Shown: one piece after another, positions 41,516-49,967 of the stretch
Layout: every line of letters begins with the position of its first letter
Numbering within the stretch: position 1 is the stretch's first letter
Source of the DNA: Urmitella timonensis
GTDB taxonomy: Bacteria > Actinomycetota > Actinomycetes > Actinomycetales > Actinomycetaceae
Length of the DNA: 64,000 nt
Reading direction: 5' to 3'
NCBI GenBank assembly: GCA_900120415.1
Contig: FQLW01000005.1
Coordinates: 310,001 to 374,000, forward strand
The notes under the pieces: generated by a model
Told to the model about the DNA's origin: nothing
Databases searched by the model: none
What the model saw: the letters and a program-made list of their open reading frames with translations, nothing else
Position numbers and translations under genes: made by a program

Positions 41516-42070
41516 CTAGTTAAGGAAGTCCTCGTTAGCCGTAGAAAACTCAGCGAAGTCTTCCTCAGCGCTGACGTGTCCGCCACCGAGCGGTTCACCA
41601 TCCCGAATTTTTTGAATATTCCCCAGTCCGCAGGCGATTCCCTTATTGCCATTGGTGTTGAACGCATAGAAGGTAATGCTCGCGCGGGCATAGCACCCGG
41701 AGTAGACCTGGGAGCGATCCAAGATTGGGGCGAGCGACTCGTCTACCACTTGAGGTGGGGTAGTGGAGTTAGCGTTAACAAACATCGCTCCCTCATATGC
41801 CGGATCATCGCGTTCTGTATCCCCGTCACGCAACGGTAACTTCAGCGCCGCCTTGTTAGGTCGCTTACCACCGAACTTGGCTGTGCCTGCTTCAATGGCT
41901 GCGTCGATAGCGGCCTCAATCTTCGCCAGCGTCACTTTGTCGGACTTTGGGATGATGAGGCTTACGGAGTATTTCGGTTTTGATCCTTGGATGGATTTCG
42001 GCTCGAAAAGATTCGCGTACGAAAGACGTGTTTCGTCGGTGATGACTCGAGTTGGATTCTTTACTGACAT
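41516..42070 (-). CDS. DUF2815 protein (phage single-strand DNA-binding-like)
   Basis: A 184-residue DUF2815 protein (RVITDETRLSYANLFEPKSIQGSKPKYSVSLIIPKSDK ... YSGCYARASITFYAFNTNGNKGIACGLGNIQKIRDGEPLGG). The family has an OB-like fold and is thought to bind single-stranded DNA; it is always found with DUF2800 and a phage polymerase, as here. Confidence 0.9.
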   Translation of the reverse strand: MSVKNPTRVITDETRLSYANLFEPKSIQGSKPKYSVSLIIPKSDKVTLAKIEAAIDAAIEAGTAKFGGKRPNKAALKLPLRDGDTERDDPAYEGAMFVNANSTTPPQVVDESLAPILDRSQVYSGCYARASITFYAFNTNGNKGIACGLGNIQKIRDGEPLGGGHVSAEEDFAEFSTANEDFLN

Positions 42071-42076
42071 GGCTGT

Positions 42077-43234
42077 TTACCTTCTTTCTGTATTTTTCTT
42101 GGTTTCATTTTTTTGAAATTCTTCAGCCGCACTCAGTGTTAGCGCGGGTCGTTTATCGGTTTCAGGCACCAGTGCAGGTTTACCGGGCGGCTTGATAACC
42201 AACTCGCCGAGGAGTTCGCCAAAGCGTTTCTTGCCCAACTGCTTTTCCAACGCCGTGATCGTCTTGAGCTTGCGCTCGAAAATGTCGTTAATCCCAGCGG
42301 CTTGGGCTGTCTGTACGACTTTGGTTTCGTCGACATATTTGCGGATACTTCTGCCTTCGACGAGTTTGAAACCAGCCCAGGTCTTGCCTTGATTGACCGC
42401 AAGCGAAAGGGCGTAGGACTCTACATCGGATGCCCATCTCTTTAGCTCAGGTAGTTTCGTGAGTACCTGGGCAATCTCTGCATCGGAAAGTTGGGGTGGG
42501 GGAGTGAACTCGAGTTTGGCTAACTCCAGATTCTTTTCGGCTCTGGTGCGGCAGGTAGGGGCTATTTTGCAGAAACGACACCAGCTACCTGCAGCAAAAG
42601 AGCCTTCGCCTTTCGAAGCCAGCTTCGCTGTCGGTCGCACAACCTCTTCAGCCCAGGTTTGAAGCTCTGCTACGCTAACATGCCAGGTCGCTACGTTGGA
42701 GCGTCTGGGCTGGAAAATCGTCACCGCAACCTCGTCGATCTCGTAAAGAGCATCGAAAGCATGAAGCGCGCCGAGGGCATACAGCGCGAGCTGCGGATTC
42801 TTCTCAGCCTCAACCAGTACGCCTTGCCCGTACTTGAAATCAATAATCTGCAACAAAGGCTCGGCAATAAGCACGAAGTCCGCGGTGCCAAATCCGCCAG
42901 GGGCGAGATGAGAGAAATCCAGACGCTGCTCGATGAGCGCCACGGGATCCCTGCACGTCTTGCGCGCCTCACGAAGATGCTCTTGGACGAAAGCAAGATA
43001 ATCGTCGGTGAGGGCCTCCATTTCACTATCAATCCAGGTGGACTCCGGTTTCATGCTTGGCGAGAGGTGTAAGGCGCGGCGTAATTTCCACTCCGCAAGA
43101 GCGTGAGCGATGGTGCCTTGTTCGGCAGCAGCCGAAGTAGAATCCGGCAATCCCGCCTCCACTAGGGCTGATGGCGGGCAATTCAGCCACCGGTGCGCCC
43201 CAGAAGCCGATAAGAGGGCATGTTGATCAGGCAT
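42077..43234 (-). CDS. DUF2800 PD-(D/E)XK nuclease
   Basis: A 385-residue DUF2800 family protein (LLSASGAHRWLNCPPSALVEAGLPDSTSAAAEQGTIAHALAEWKL; GGFGTADFVLIAEPLLQIIDFKYGQG; CRFCKIAPTCRTRAE). These are Cas4/RecB-like nuclease features: the GT-x-x-H box, D-x-K box (IIDFKYG) and a Cys cluster (C-x2-C-x5-C) that may hold an iron-sulfur cluster. Probably a recombination exonuclease. The start at 43234 is chosen because it overlaps the upstream gene end by eight bases. Confidence 0.88.
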   Translation of the reverse strand: MPDQHALLSASGAHRWLNCPPSALVEAGLPDSTSAAAEQGTIAHALAEWKLRRALHLSPSMKPESTWIDSEMEALTDDYLAFVQEHLREARKTCRDPVALIEQRLDFSHLAPGGFGTADFVLIAEPLLQIIDFKYGQGVLVEAEKNPQLALYALGALHAFDALYEIDEVAVTIFQPRRSNVATWHVSVAELQTWAEEVVRPTAKLASKGEGSFAAGSWCRFCKIAPTCRTRAEKNLELAKLEFTPPPQLSDAEIAQVLTKLPELKRWASDVESYALSLAVNQGKTWAGFKLVEGRSIRKYVDETKVVQTAQAAGINDIFERKLKTITALEKQLGKKRFGELLGELVIKPPGKPALVPETDKRPALTLSAAEEFQKNETKKNTERR

Positions 43235-43637
43235 CAGCAAGTCCCTTCGCCCGCGTAAGCAACCACCCATAATTAGCTGGATCTACTTCCGAGAGACGAT
43301 CAGCCCCCGCATCCAAAATCAGCTGACGTACCTGCTTGGTCAGTCCTTGACCGGAAAGATCAGAAAGAACCGCGCGCACATCCTCAAGTGAAAGCGCCAA
43401 ATCTGGAGTTTCAGCCGGAGTCGAATCTTCTGCTTGCGCCTGGCCATGTTCAGCTGCTGCAGCCTCAAGGGCTGGCTGAGCGAGCTGGGCAGCAGCAATA
43501 GGACGCGTACCGCTCGCGCCAGCGTGATCCTCGAGGCGTTGCCAGGCAGCCGATTCCACATCAGCCGCTAGGCTAGTAACCAGCTCAGCAACACGATTAA
43601 GAACGGCAATAACGTCGTTTGCTTGCGTGATGTTCAC
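43227..43637 (-). CDS. Hypothetical phage protein before DUF2800 (136 aa)
   Basis: A 136-residue protein. Helical N-terminus (MNITQANDVIAVLNRVAELVTSL), an Ala/Glu-rich middle, and a C-terminal motif LSLEDVRAVLSDLSGQGLTKQVRQLILDAGADRLSEVDPANYGWLL. That C-terminal motif recurs in small proteins next to DUF2800 in many Gram-positive phages, sometimes mislabelled rRNA biogenesis protein Rrp5. The role is unknown. It overlaps both neighbours. Confidence 0.72.
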   Translation of the reverse strand: MNITQANDVIAVLNRVAELVTSLAADVESAAWQRLEDHAGASGTRPIAAAQLAQPALEAAAAEHGQAQAEDSTPAETPDLALSLEDVRAVLSDLSGQGLTKQVRQLILDAGADRLSEVDPANYGWLLTRAKGLADA

Positions 43638-43894
43638 TTCGCTTCACCGCCTTTAACGACACCGACTGCTTCGGCTAAATCCGTCAAAGAGCCCTCAGAT
43701 TTGGGTGGTTCGCAAACTTTCACTTCCACACTGTCGGCCTCATCACCTGGGAGCAGAATCGCCATCTTGTGACGAGGACGGCTCATCCCGAACACTTTCC
43801 GCAGCAAATACCGCGAGGGACGAATCTGGCGAGTAGCAAGCAGCGCGTCCTGGTCGGGTCGGCGAGCAATTTTGATCTTGAGTTTCGAAGTCAT
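43634..43894 (-). CDS. Hypothetical phage protein (86 aa)
   Basis: An 86-residue protein, basic in its first half (MTSKLKIKIARRPDQDALLATRQIRPSRYLLRKVFG) and acidic later. No family is recognised. Its start abuts the stop of the sigma-like gene and its end overlaps the next gene by four bases, so it is within the early operon. Confidence 0.65.
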   Translation of the reverse strand: MTSKLKIKIARRPDQDALLATRQIRPSRYLLRKVFGMSRPRHKMAILLPGDEADSVEVKVCEPPKSEGSLTDLAEAVGVVKGGEAK

Positions 43895-44422
43895 TTATTT
43901 TGTTCCTTTCTGAGCGCTGCCTTGTGCCTCGCTCAAAAGAAGGCCAGAAATATCCGCAGAGTTAACCCCTACTGCGATTAGTGCTTGTCGTAATCGCTTC
44001 TTGGCTTTCTTCAAGGTTTTAGAGATCGCTGCTTTTGACACGCCCCGCTCGGCTGCCACTTCGACCGCTGGACGCCCTTCGATAAGAACCGCGATTACAA
44101 CCGAGCGTTGCACTTGGGGTAGGTTCGCGATTGCGTCGAGCAGTATCTCTCCCACTACACGGATAGCGTTTTCTTTCTCTTCGATAGTTTCCTTGTCACA
44201 AACGATGTCTTCGGGAGATGGGCTGGCTCCAGCCTTTTGCGAGTCGTAGGCGTTGTAGACCTCCCAAGAGCAGAACCTGACGCCTTTGCGGTCTTGACGG
44301 TGATAGGCGTGTTCGTTGTTGTATTCCTGGCGGTCGAGCTCAGTGACGATTTCAACCCAACGGTCTTCGGCTTCAACAACAATCGGATCACCAGCGACGG
44401 ACTGATACGTAATGAATCCCAT
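43895..44422 (-). CDS. Sigma-region-4-like phage early regulator
   Basis: A 175-residue protein. The N-terminal half (MGFITYQSVAGDPIVVEAEDRWVEIVTELDRQEYNNEHAYHRQDRK) resembles phage sigma-factor-like proteins. The C-terminus has a helix-turn-helix (LPQVQRSVVIAVLIEGRPAVEVAAERGVSKAAISKTLKKAKKRLRQAL). It is the first gene of the early operon, and a structured leader precedes it. It may direct or modify host RNA polymerase. Confidence 0.82.
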   Translation of the reverse strand: MGFITYQSVAGDPIVVEAEDRWVEIVTELDRQEYNNEHAYHRQDRKGVRFCSWEVYNAYDSQKAGASPSPEDIVCDKETIEEKENAIRVVGEILLDAIANLPQVQRSVVIAVLIEGRPAVEVAAERGVSKAAISKTLKKAKKRLRQALIAVGVNSADISGLLLSEAQGSAQKGTK

Positions 44423-44425
44423 GAG

Positions 44426-44828
44426 TGGGGTTCCCTTCTTCTAAAGGGAGACCCGCTCGAGGAAGCAAGCTCGGGTGTCAACGAATCCAGGCATGACGGG
44501 GTAGAGAAACGAGAAGGCAGGCACCCAGATGGATGCCTGCCACTTGCTTCTCTTACGCGTCTCCTTGATAGTTGACGGCCTTGTGTGATCAGCACGCGGC
44601 ACCTTGTAGGAAACGGAACCTTCGTGGCCACTTAGATCCCGCTCCGCCTAAGCCACTCACAGAGTGTCCTAGACCCCTTCAAAGGACATAGGAAGTAGAC
44701 TTAAGAACACTGTCGTGAAGTCCACAACGGATGCCTCCGTAGGTACTTCGAGGCTAGAAAACAGATAAATAAAAGTCCTTGCCCCTGTTTTGGTGTGGTT
44801 TTGGTGCTCTTTTTCCAAGGAGGTTGAG
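44426..44828. other. Structured non-coding segment upstream of the early operon
   Basis: These 400 bases hold no supported gene. At 44447-44564 nested complementary arms are seen: GGAGAC (44447-44452) with GTCTCC (44559-44564); GAAGCAAG (44462-44469) with CTTGCTTC (44543-44550); GGCAGGCA (44516-44523) with TGCCTGCC (44534-44541). Further short hairpins lie at 44654-44666 (CACTC/GAGTG) and 44666-44687 (GTCCT/AGGAC), and a palindrome GTGGCCAC at 44624. As minus-strand RNA this would be the leader of the sigma-like/DUF2800/DUF2815 operon. The right prophage end must also be in or near here, but no att repeat could be proven. Confidence 0.5.
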
Positions 44829-46070
44829 ATGAGCCAACTGTGCTTCGCAACCTATGCCCGAGCATTGCAAGAGAAGCTGATTCAGCCTCCCGCGACTTAC
44901 CGCACTCGAACACGTCAAGGTGTAAAGCAGCCTTCAAAAGCCCGCCCCAAAATGACCTCCACTGATACCTATGTTGTAGAGGTACTTTTGAGCTGGATTC
45001 AGCAATTCGCCCCGGTTGAGGATCGAGAAGGATGGGATGTGTGGCGCAGCCCGAAGACAGTTAACGGTCTACTCAGTCAGAAAATTGAGCTTCATACCGG
45101 ATTTGGGGCCGTCTTGACTAAACCTGGGCTGCGTAGCGCTGCGCGAGAAGCATTCGCCAAGATCACCCAAGATATCGCCCCCATGCGCGAGATTGACTTC
45201 AAAACCGAGCTGATTGAACTGATCAAAGATGACCCCGGCATCAGTGCCGACGCAGCCGAGGACCTGCTTTACATCGCAGACAATGATGACGTGTCGTTTT
45301 ATGCAGATGCATTCCTGTCTGCGATTTCACGGTCGAATAAGAAGCGAGACGATCATGGTTCGGTGACCGAAGCAGATGTCGTGCTAGCCGCACGCAATGG
45401 TTACCTATGTCCGCTATGTCGAAAAGAACGGTTATGTAAGACCATAAAGGGTGAGCGCTTGCCATTTTTTGAGATCGTCACTTTTACTATTGACGATCAA
45501 AGCGATGAGACAGATCGTGAAGCTGTGTGCGCCAAGTGTGCCAAAATCGCATCCACCGAAGAAACATTGCTTGAAGTTCCTGATGTCGTCAACAAACTCC
45601 GAGACATTCGAAATCGCCGGATTGCTGCAACCGCCCTTCAGAACGCCGCGCTCGATTCACAACTCCACCCAGCGATCACTACTGTCATAGAAAACCTTGG
45701 AGAACGCATCATCACCGGAGATATACCGGAGCTGACAATGAATGCGGTACGAGTCATCAACAAGATCCGACCCGAATATTTTGAGCTCGCAGTGCGTATC
45801 AGGTTTAATGTCTTGCAGTTTTACCGCATCATCGAGGAGGAGTTCCGCAGCCTCGAGGGCAACGGGAGACGGACCCGATTCGACGCGATCGCCGGTCAAG
45901 TCGCTGATTTCTACGACCAGGCGCGTCAACACACTGACGACCAACAGGCGATATTCGATCAAGTTGCTGACTGGATCCACACCAACTCTGACTCGACGAA
46001 TCTCAGCGCGTCGATCATCGTTGCATGTTTCTTTGTTCAAAACTGTGAGGTGTTCGATGCGGTTGCCTAG
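44829..46070 (+). CDS. ABC-three-component system protein with treble-clef zinc finger
   Basis: A 413-residue first gene of the defence operon. The central part has C194-PLC197 and C234-AKC237 in an HNH-like treble-clef frame, but the usual His after the first Cys pair is not found (LPFFEIVTFTIDD), so the HNH site is probably inactive. The C-terminal half (LRDIRNRRIAATALQNAALDSQLHPAITTVIENLGERI ... VRIRFNVLQFYRIIEEEF ... VADWIHTNSDSTNLSASIIVACFFVQNCEVF) looks like the ABC-3C C-terminal domain. AAGGAGG precedes the ATG at 44829. The next gene starts 14 bp before its end. Family naming is from pattern and context. Confidence 0.7.
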   Translation: MSQLCFATYARALQEKLIQPPATYRTRTRQGVKQPSKARPKMTSTDTYVVEVLLSWIQQFAPVEDREGWDVWRSPKTVNGLLSQKIELHTGFGAVLTKPGLRSAAREAFAKITQDIAPMREIDFKTELIELIKDDPGISADAAEDLLYIADNDDVSFYADAFLSAISRSNKKRDDHGSVTEADVVLAARNGYLCPLCRKERLCKTIKGERLPFFEIVTFTIDDQSDETDREAVCAKCAKIASTEETLLEVPDVVNKLRDIRNRRIAATALQNAALDSQLHPAITTVIENLGERIITGDIPELTMNAVRVINKIRPEYFELAVRIRFNVLQFYRIIEEEFRSLEGNGRRTRFDAIAGQVADFYDQARQHTDDQQAIFDQVADWIHTNSDSTNLSASIIVACFFVQNCEVFDAVA

Positions 46071-46296
46071 CAAAGTTACCCCTTACTCCGAATGCACACT
46101 CAGCAAGTTCCCGCCGATTCTAAAGCAACTGAGTGCGAATGATCTGCGCCCGGCAGGTTTATACAGGAAGGTCAAGTCTAAGTTCACCGATATTGACGAG
46201 TTTGCTGACACCTTGGATTGCTTGTTCGCCCTCGGCCAGATTGAGTTACTCTATCCCGAGGAGGTGCTCCACTATGTTGGTCGAGTTCGACAGTGA
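46057..46296 (+). CDS. ABC-3C middle component 6-like protein
   Basis: A 79-residue protein (MRLPSKVTPYSECTLSKFPPILKQL ... LYRKVKSKFTDIDEFADTLDCLFALGQIELLYPEEVLHYV). Winged-helix-like form with the ending FADTLDCLFALGQIEL is as in MC6 of ABC three-component systems. GTGAGGTG precedes the ATG. It overlaps the upstream gene by 14 bp and the downstream ATPase gene by 23 bp, so the three are coupled. Confidence 0.75.
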   Translation: MRLPSKVTPYSECTLSKFPPILKQLSANDLRPAGLYRKVKSKFTDIDEFADTLDCLFALGQIELLYPEEVLHYVGRVRQ

Positions 46297-47932
46297 CGCG
46301 TTCTTCCATGATGACCACCGCCCCGGCCCGCTGCGTCTAGCAGAAGGACTTAACACAGTGCTTGGCACTGAAAACACCACGAACTCCATCGGCAAGTCCA
46401 CCACTTTGCTTGCAATTGATTTCTGTTTTGGAGGCAACGATTACATAGAAAAAGCTAAGGACGTAGTCCGAAACATCGGTCACCACGACATCAAGTTCGC
46501 GTTCCTACTAGGAGGGGAGACCCATTATTTCCGACGCGCTACTGACACACCTAACGTGGTAACTCTGTGCGATGAGGATTACCGTTCGCTACGCTCCATG
46601 ACGCTTGATGATTTCAAGACCTTTGTCGCCACCCAATACGGACTTGTTAATGCTGGTATTAGCCTGCGACAAGCCGTCAGCAACTTTTTCCGAATTTGGC
46701 AGCGTAAGAACGTTGACGTGGATCATCCGCTGCTTTCACACGTGCGCGACACACAGGCCGAGGGTATCAAACGTGCCCTAAAACTTTTCGATAAATACAA
46801 CAGGCTCGAAGAATACGTGGATGCCCTGAATGCCGCTATCCGAGAGCTTGACCTGTTCAAAGCAGCAGGACGCTACTATGAGTTCCCTCAAGCTAAAAAC
46901 ATCACCGAAGTCAACAACAACTCTAAGCGGATCAAAGACCTATCCCAAGAACGTGACCGCGCTGGTAGCCAAGCTGGGCTAACCGCAAAGGATTATACTC
47001 CGGCACAACAAGCAGCCATCAATGAGGTTCAATCCAAACGTGAACCGCTACTTAGACGTTTCAACCAGATAAACAGGCAGATTAGCGCTATGAAGAGAGC
47101 CAAAGGTATCTCTTCAGAGGTCACCTTGACTAAAAAGTTTGATGCACTGCGCGAATTCTTCCCAGATGCCACTTTGGAGCGCATCGAAAATATCGAACAT
47201 TTCCACCGCAGCATCCGGCAAATTCTAGAAGCTGAATTCAAATCCGAAACCAAACAGCTCCAAGAAGAACGCGAAGCTATAAGCCAGCGAATAAAATATA
47301 TCAACACAAAACTCGAAGAACTTTCCGTCGCCCCTTCAGCAACCCAGGCCGATGTTCGCGCATACAGCGAATTAGATCGCCAAATCCGCTCACTTACCTC
47401 AGCAAACAAAGCGTTTTATGATCAGCAACGTCTCAAGAAAGTCAAGAAGGACGCAGGTGAGACACTAAAGCGGGAATCACAAGCAATCCTGCGAAATCTT
47501 GAAGACGAGTTGAACAAAGCTATGCAACGCATCGATGGCGAAATTACTAATGGGGAGCGTACCCCACCAAAAATCACTATTACAACGGTAGACAAATACA
47601 GCTATGAGATAGAGGACGATTCGGGCACTGGATCAACCCAACGCGGCCTTGTATCTTTTGACCTAGCCATGCTCGAAACATCTTTGCTTCCAGCGGTCGC
47701 ACATGACTCGATGCTTATTCAGCCCATTGAAGATCATGCGTTTGATGGCATCGTGCAGGTCTATGCTCGTCAATCCAAGCAGGTCTTCTTAGCTATTGAC
47801 AAGATCAGCCGTTACTCTCCGCGCACTCAAAAAATTCTGCGCGATACGACGTTTATCAAACTAGAAGAAGATCGTGAACTCTTTGGCCGTTCGTGGAGCA
47901 AGAAGAAGAAAAAGAAGGACACCACTGCATGA
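46274..47932 (+). CDS. DUF2326 ABC-type ATPase of the ABC-3C system
   Basis: A 552-residue SMC/RecN-like ATPase. Walker A is GTENTTNSIGKST (31-43, K41), the DUF2326 version. Long coiled-coil arms follow (about 190-420), then the C-terminal half with RGLVSFDLAMLETSLLPAVAHDSMLIQP (signature and Walker B region). Such ATPases sense or act on DNA in anti-phage or anti-mobile-element systems. The ATG at 46274 follows GAGGAGGTG. Its end overlaps the XRE gene by ATGA. Confidence 0.85.
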   Translation: MLVEFDSDAFFHDDHRPGPLRLAEGLNTVLGTENTTNSIGKSTTLLAIDFCFGGNDYIEKAKDVVRNIGHHDIKFAFLLGGETHYFRRATDTPNVVTLCDEDYRSLRSMTLDDFKTFVATQYGLVNAGISLRQAVSNFFRIWQRKNVDVDHPLLSHVRDTQAEGIKRALKLFDKYNRLEEYVDALNAAIRELDLFKAAGRYYEFPQAKNITEVNNNSKRIKDLSQERDRAGSQAGLTAKDYTPAQQAAINEVQSKREPLLRRFNQINRQISAMKRAKGISSEVTLTKKFDALREFFPDATLERIENIEHFHRSIRQILEAEFKSETKQLQEEREAISQRIKYINTKLEELSVAPSATQADVRAYSELDRQIRSLTSANKAFYDQQRLKKVKKDAGETLKRESQAILRNLEDELNKAMQRIDGEITNGERTPPKITITTVDKYSYEIEDDSGTGSTQRGLVSFDLAMLETSLLPAVAHDSMLIQPIEDHAFDGIVQVYARQSKQVFLAIDKISRYSPRTQKILRDTTFIKLEEDRELFGRSWSKKKKKKDTTA

Positions 47933-48189
47933 GTAAAAGAAATAACTTCAAACTCCAAGTAGCCTTGTCTTACAAGCCATTATGGAAACTACTCGTAGAC
48001 AAAGACCTCCTAAAACAAGATCTACGGCAACAAGCACAACTATCGTCCACATCTATGGCTAGGCTCAACAACGGCGAAAACATCCAAACCGACACTCTGC
48101 TACGAATCTGCCAAGTCTTAGACTGCCAGATCGGTGACATCGTTGAAGTCATACCCGCTACCTACACGAAAGAAGAAGAAGACGCATGA
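47929..48189 (+). CDS. XRE-family (YozG-like) regulator
   Basis: An 86-residue helix-turn-helix protein (LSYKPLWKLLVDKDLLKQDLRQQAQLSSTSMARLNNGENIQTDTLLRICQVLDCQIGDIVEVI). It is wedged between the ABC-3C ATPase gene and hsdM, overlapping both by four bases, so it ties the two systems into one translation chain. Small regulators of this type often control restriction-modification genes; self-control of the whole operon is likely but not shown. Confidence 0.85.
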   Translation: MSKRNNFKLQVALSYKPLWKLLVDKDLLKQDLRQQAQLSSTSMARLNNGENIQTDTLLRICQVLDCQIGDIVEVIPATYTKEEEDA

Positions 48190-49967
48190 GTCAACTCGGA
48201 TCTTTTATCTGGGGTACCGCCGATATACTGCGCGGCCCGTACAAGGCCAGCCAATACGGCAACGTCATCTTGCCAATGACAATCCTGCGCCGACTTGACT
48301 GCGTCCTTGAACAACACCGGACCACCATCGAGCCACTAGTCGAGCGCTTCGGCAACAACCCTGAACTCCTGTCCGCAAAGGTTCAGCGCGCCACCGGCCT
48401 GCCGTTCTACAACACCAGCCCCTGGACGCTCAAAACCCTACTCGGAGATCCCAAGGGAATCGAAGCGAACCTGAAGCACTACGTGAACGGCTTCTCCGAC
48501 AACATGGACATTTTCGAACGCTTCAAACTCGCAGACGAGATCGCCACCATGGCCGAGAAGAACATCCTCTACATCGTTGTAGAACGCTTCTCCAACATCG
48601 ATCTACACCCCAAGACAGTCCCGAACGCCGAGATGGGCGACCTCTACGAGTACCTCATCCGCACGTTCAACGAGTCCTCCAACGAGGCACCTGGCGAGCA
48701 CTTCACCCCTCGCGACGCTATCCGACTCCTCGTGGATCTTGTCTTTGCTGGCGACGACGAAGCGCTGAGCACCCCTGGCGCCATCCGGTCGATTTATGAC
48801 CCCACAGTCGGCACAGGAGGAATGCTTTCCATTGCAGAAGAACACCTGATCGGCAGCAGTGACAGACCCGGTCTGAACCCACAAGCCCAACTTCGGCTTT
48901 ACGGACAGGAATGGAACGATCACTCCTACGCGGTGTGCAAATCCGACCTACTGATTAAGGGCTACGATTCCAGCAACATCCAGCTCGGCGACACCCTCGC
49001 CGACGACAAATTCGCTGGACAGACCTTCGACTACTGCATGTCGAACCCACCGTATGGCGATGACTGGAAAGCCAGCCAATCGGCCGTCATGGAGGACCTG
49101 AAAGAGCTCGGTAGCTCTTCTCGCTTCTACGCTGGTGGTGATAAACCCAAACAGAATGTTCCCGCCGTCAGCGACGGGCAGATGCTTTTCCTCCAACACG
49201 TAGTCAGCAAACTCCGTCCCAAAATCAAGGGCGGTGGCCGGGGCGGCATCGTCATGAACGGCTCACCGCTGTTCAATGGCGCTGCGGAGTCAGGGCCATC
49301 CAATATCCGCAAATGGCTGCTCGAACATGACCTGGTGGACGCCATTGTGGCATTGCCGACCGACATGTTCTATAACACCGGCATCGCCACCTACATCTGG
49401 ATCGTCGACAACAGCAAGCCCGAAGAACGTCAGGGCAAGGTGCAACTGATCGACGGCACCGACTTCTACCAGAAGATGCGCAAGAAACTGGGCGACAAGG
49501 GGCGTGAAATTAGCGAGGACAACCGCGCCACGATCGTCAAGCTCTACGACGACTACGTTGACACTGAACACTGCAAGATCGTCCCCATTGAGGAGTTCGC
49601 CTACTGGCTCGTCACGGTGGAGCGCCCCCGGCGCGACGAACACGGCGAGGTCATCACGAACGCTCGTGGCAAGAAGCAACCGGACACAGCGCTGCGTGAC
49701 ACCGAACGGGTACCTTTCACCTACGGTGGCAATACTCAGTGTGACGGCGCGCGGCAGGAAACCATCCAGGCATACTTCGATGCTGAGGTAAAACCCTACG
49801 TGTCAGACGCATGGGTTGACGAGAAGAAGACGAAGATCGGCTACGAAATCCCCTTCGCCAGGTTCTTCTACCGGTACCAGCCACCACGCCCACTCGAGGA
49901 AATCGACACTGAGCTACACCAAGTGACCACCGAAATCCTGCAGTTGCTTAATGAGGTGACTGAATGA
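48186..49967 (+). CDS. hsdM: Type I restriction-modification methyltransferase subunit
   Basis: A 593-residue N6-adenine methyltransferase subunit. N-terminal HsdM domain (about 8-140), SAM-binding DPTVGTGGML (205-214), catalytic NPPY (287-290, YCMSNPPYGDDW), and EHFTPRDAIRLLVDL. With HsdS it methylates the target site, and with HsdR it makes the restriction complex. G+C and codon use are visibly higher than in the DUF2326 gene. It overlaps hsdS by ATGA. Confidence 0.93.
   Translation: MSQLGSFIWGTADILRGPYKASQYGNVILPMTILRRLDCVLEQHRTTIEPLVERFGNNPELLSAKVQRATGLPFYNTSPWTLKTLLGDPKGIEANLKHYVNGFSDNMDIFERFKLADEIATMAEKNILYIVVERFSNIDLHPKTVPNAEMGDLYEYLIRTFNESSNEAPGEHFTPRDAIRLLVDLVFAGDDEALSTPGAIRSIYDPTVGTGGMLSIAEEHLIGSSDRPGLNPQAQLRLYGQEWNDHSYAVCKSDLLIKGYDSSNIQLGDTLADDKFAGQTFDYCMSNPPYGDDWKASQSAVMEDLKELGSSSRFYAGGDKPKQNVPAVSDGQMLFLQHVVSKLRPKIKGGGRGGIVMNGSPLFNGAAESGPSNIRKWLLEHDLVDAIVALPTDMFYNTGIATYIWIVDNSKPEERQGKVQLIDGTDFYQKMRKKLGDKGREISEDNRATIVKLYDDYVDTEHCKIVPIEEFAYWLVTVERPRRDEHGEVITNARGKKQPDTALRDTERVPFTYGGNTQCDGARQETIQAYFDAEVKPYVSDAWVDEKKTKIGYEIPFARFFYRYQPPRPLEEIDTELHQVTTEILQLLNEVTE

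Noticed and set aside
44155-44631. Minus-strand 158-codon frame across the start of the early operon
   Set aside because: It overlaps the sigma-like gene in another phase and crosses the nested hairpins. The protein is Ser/Thr/Arg-rich without any domain.
1518-44632. CCACTTAGA shared between the end of tRNA-Gly (about 1519) and 44628-44636 as a possible attachment core
   Set aside because: Nine bases shared between a gap of 250 bp and one of 400 bp are expected by chance about every few comparisons, and the flanks do not match.
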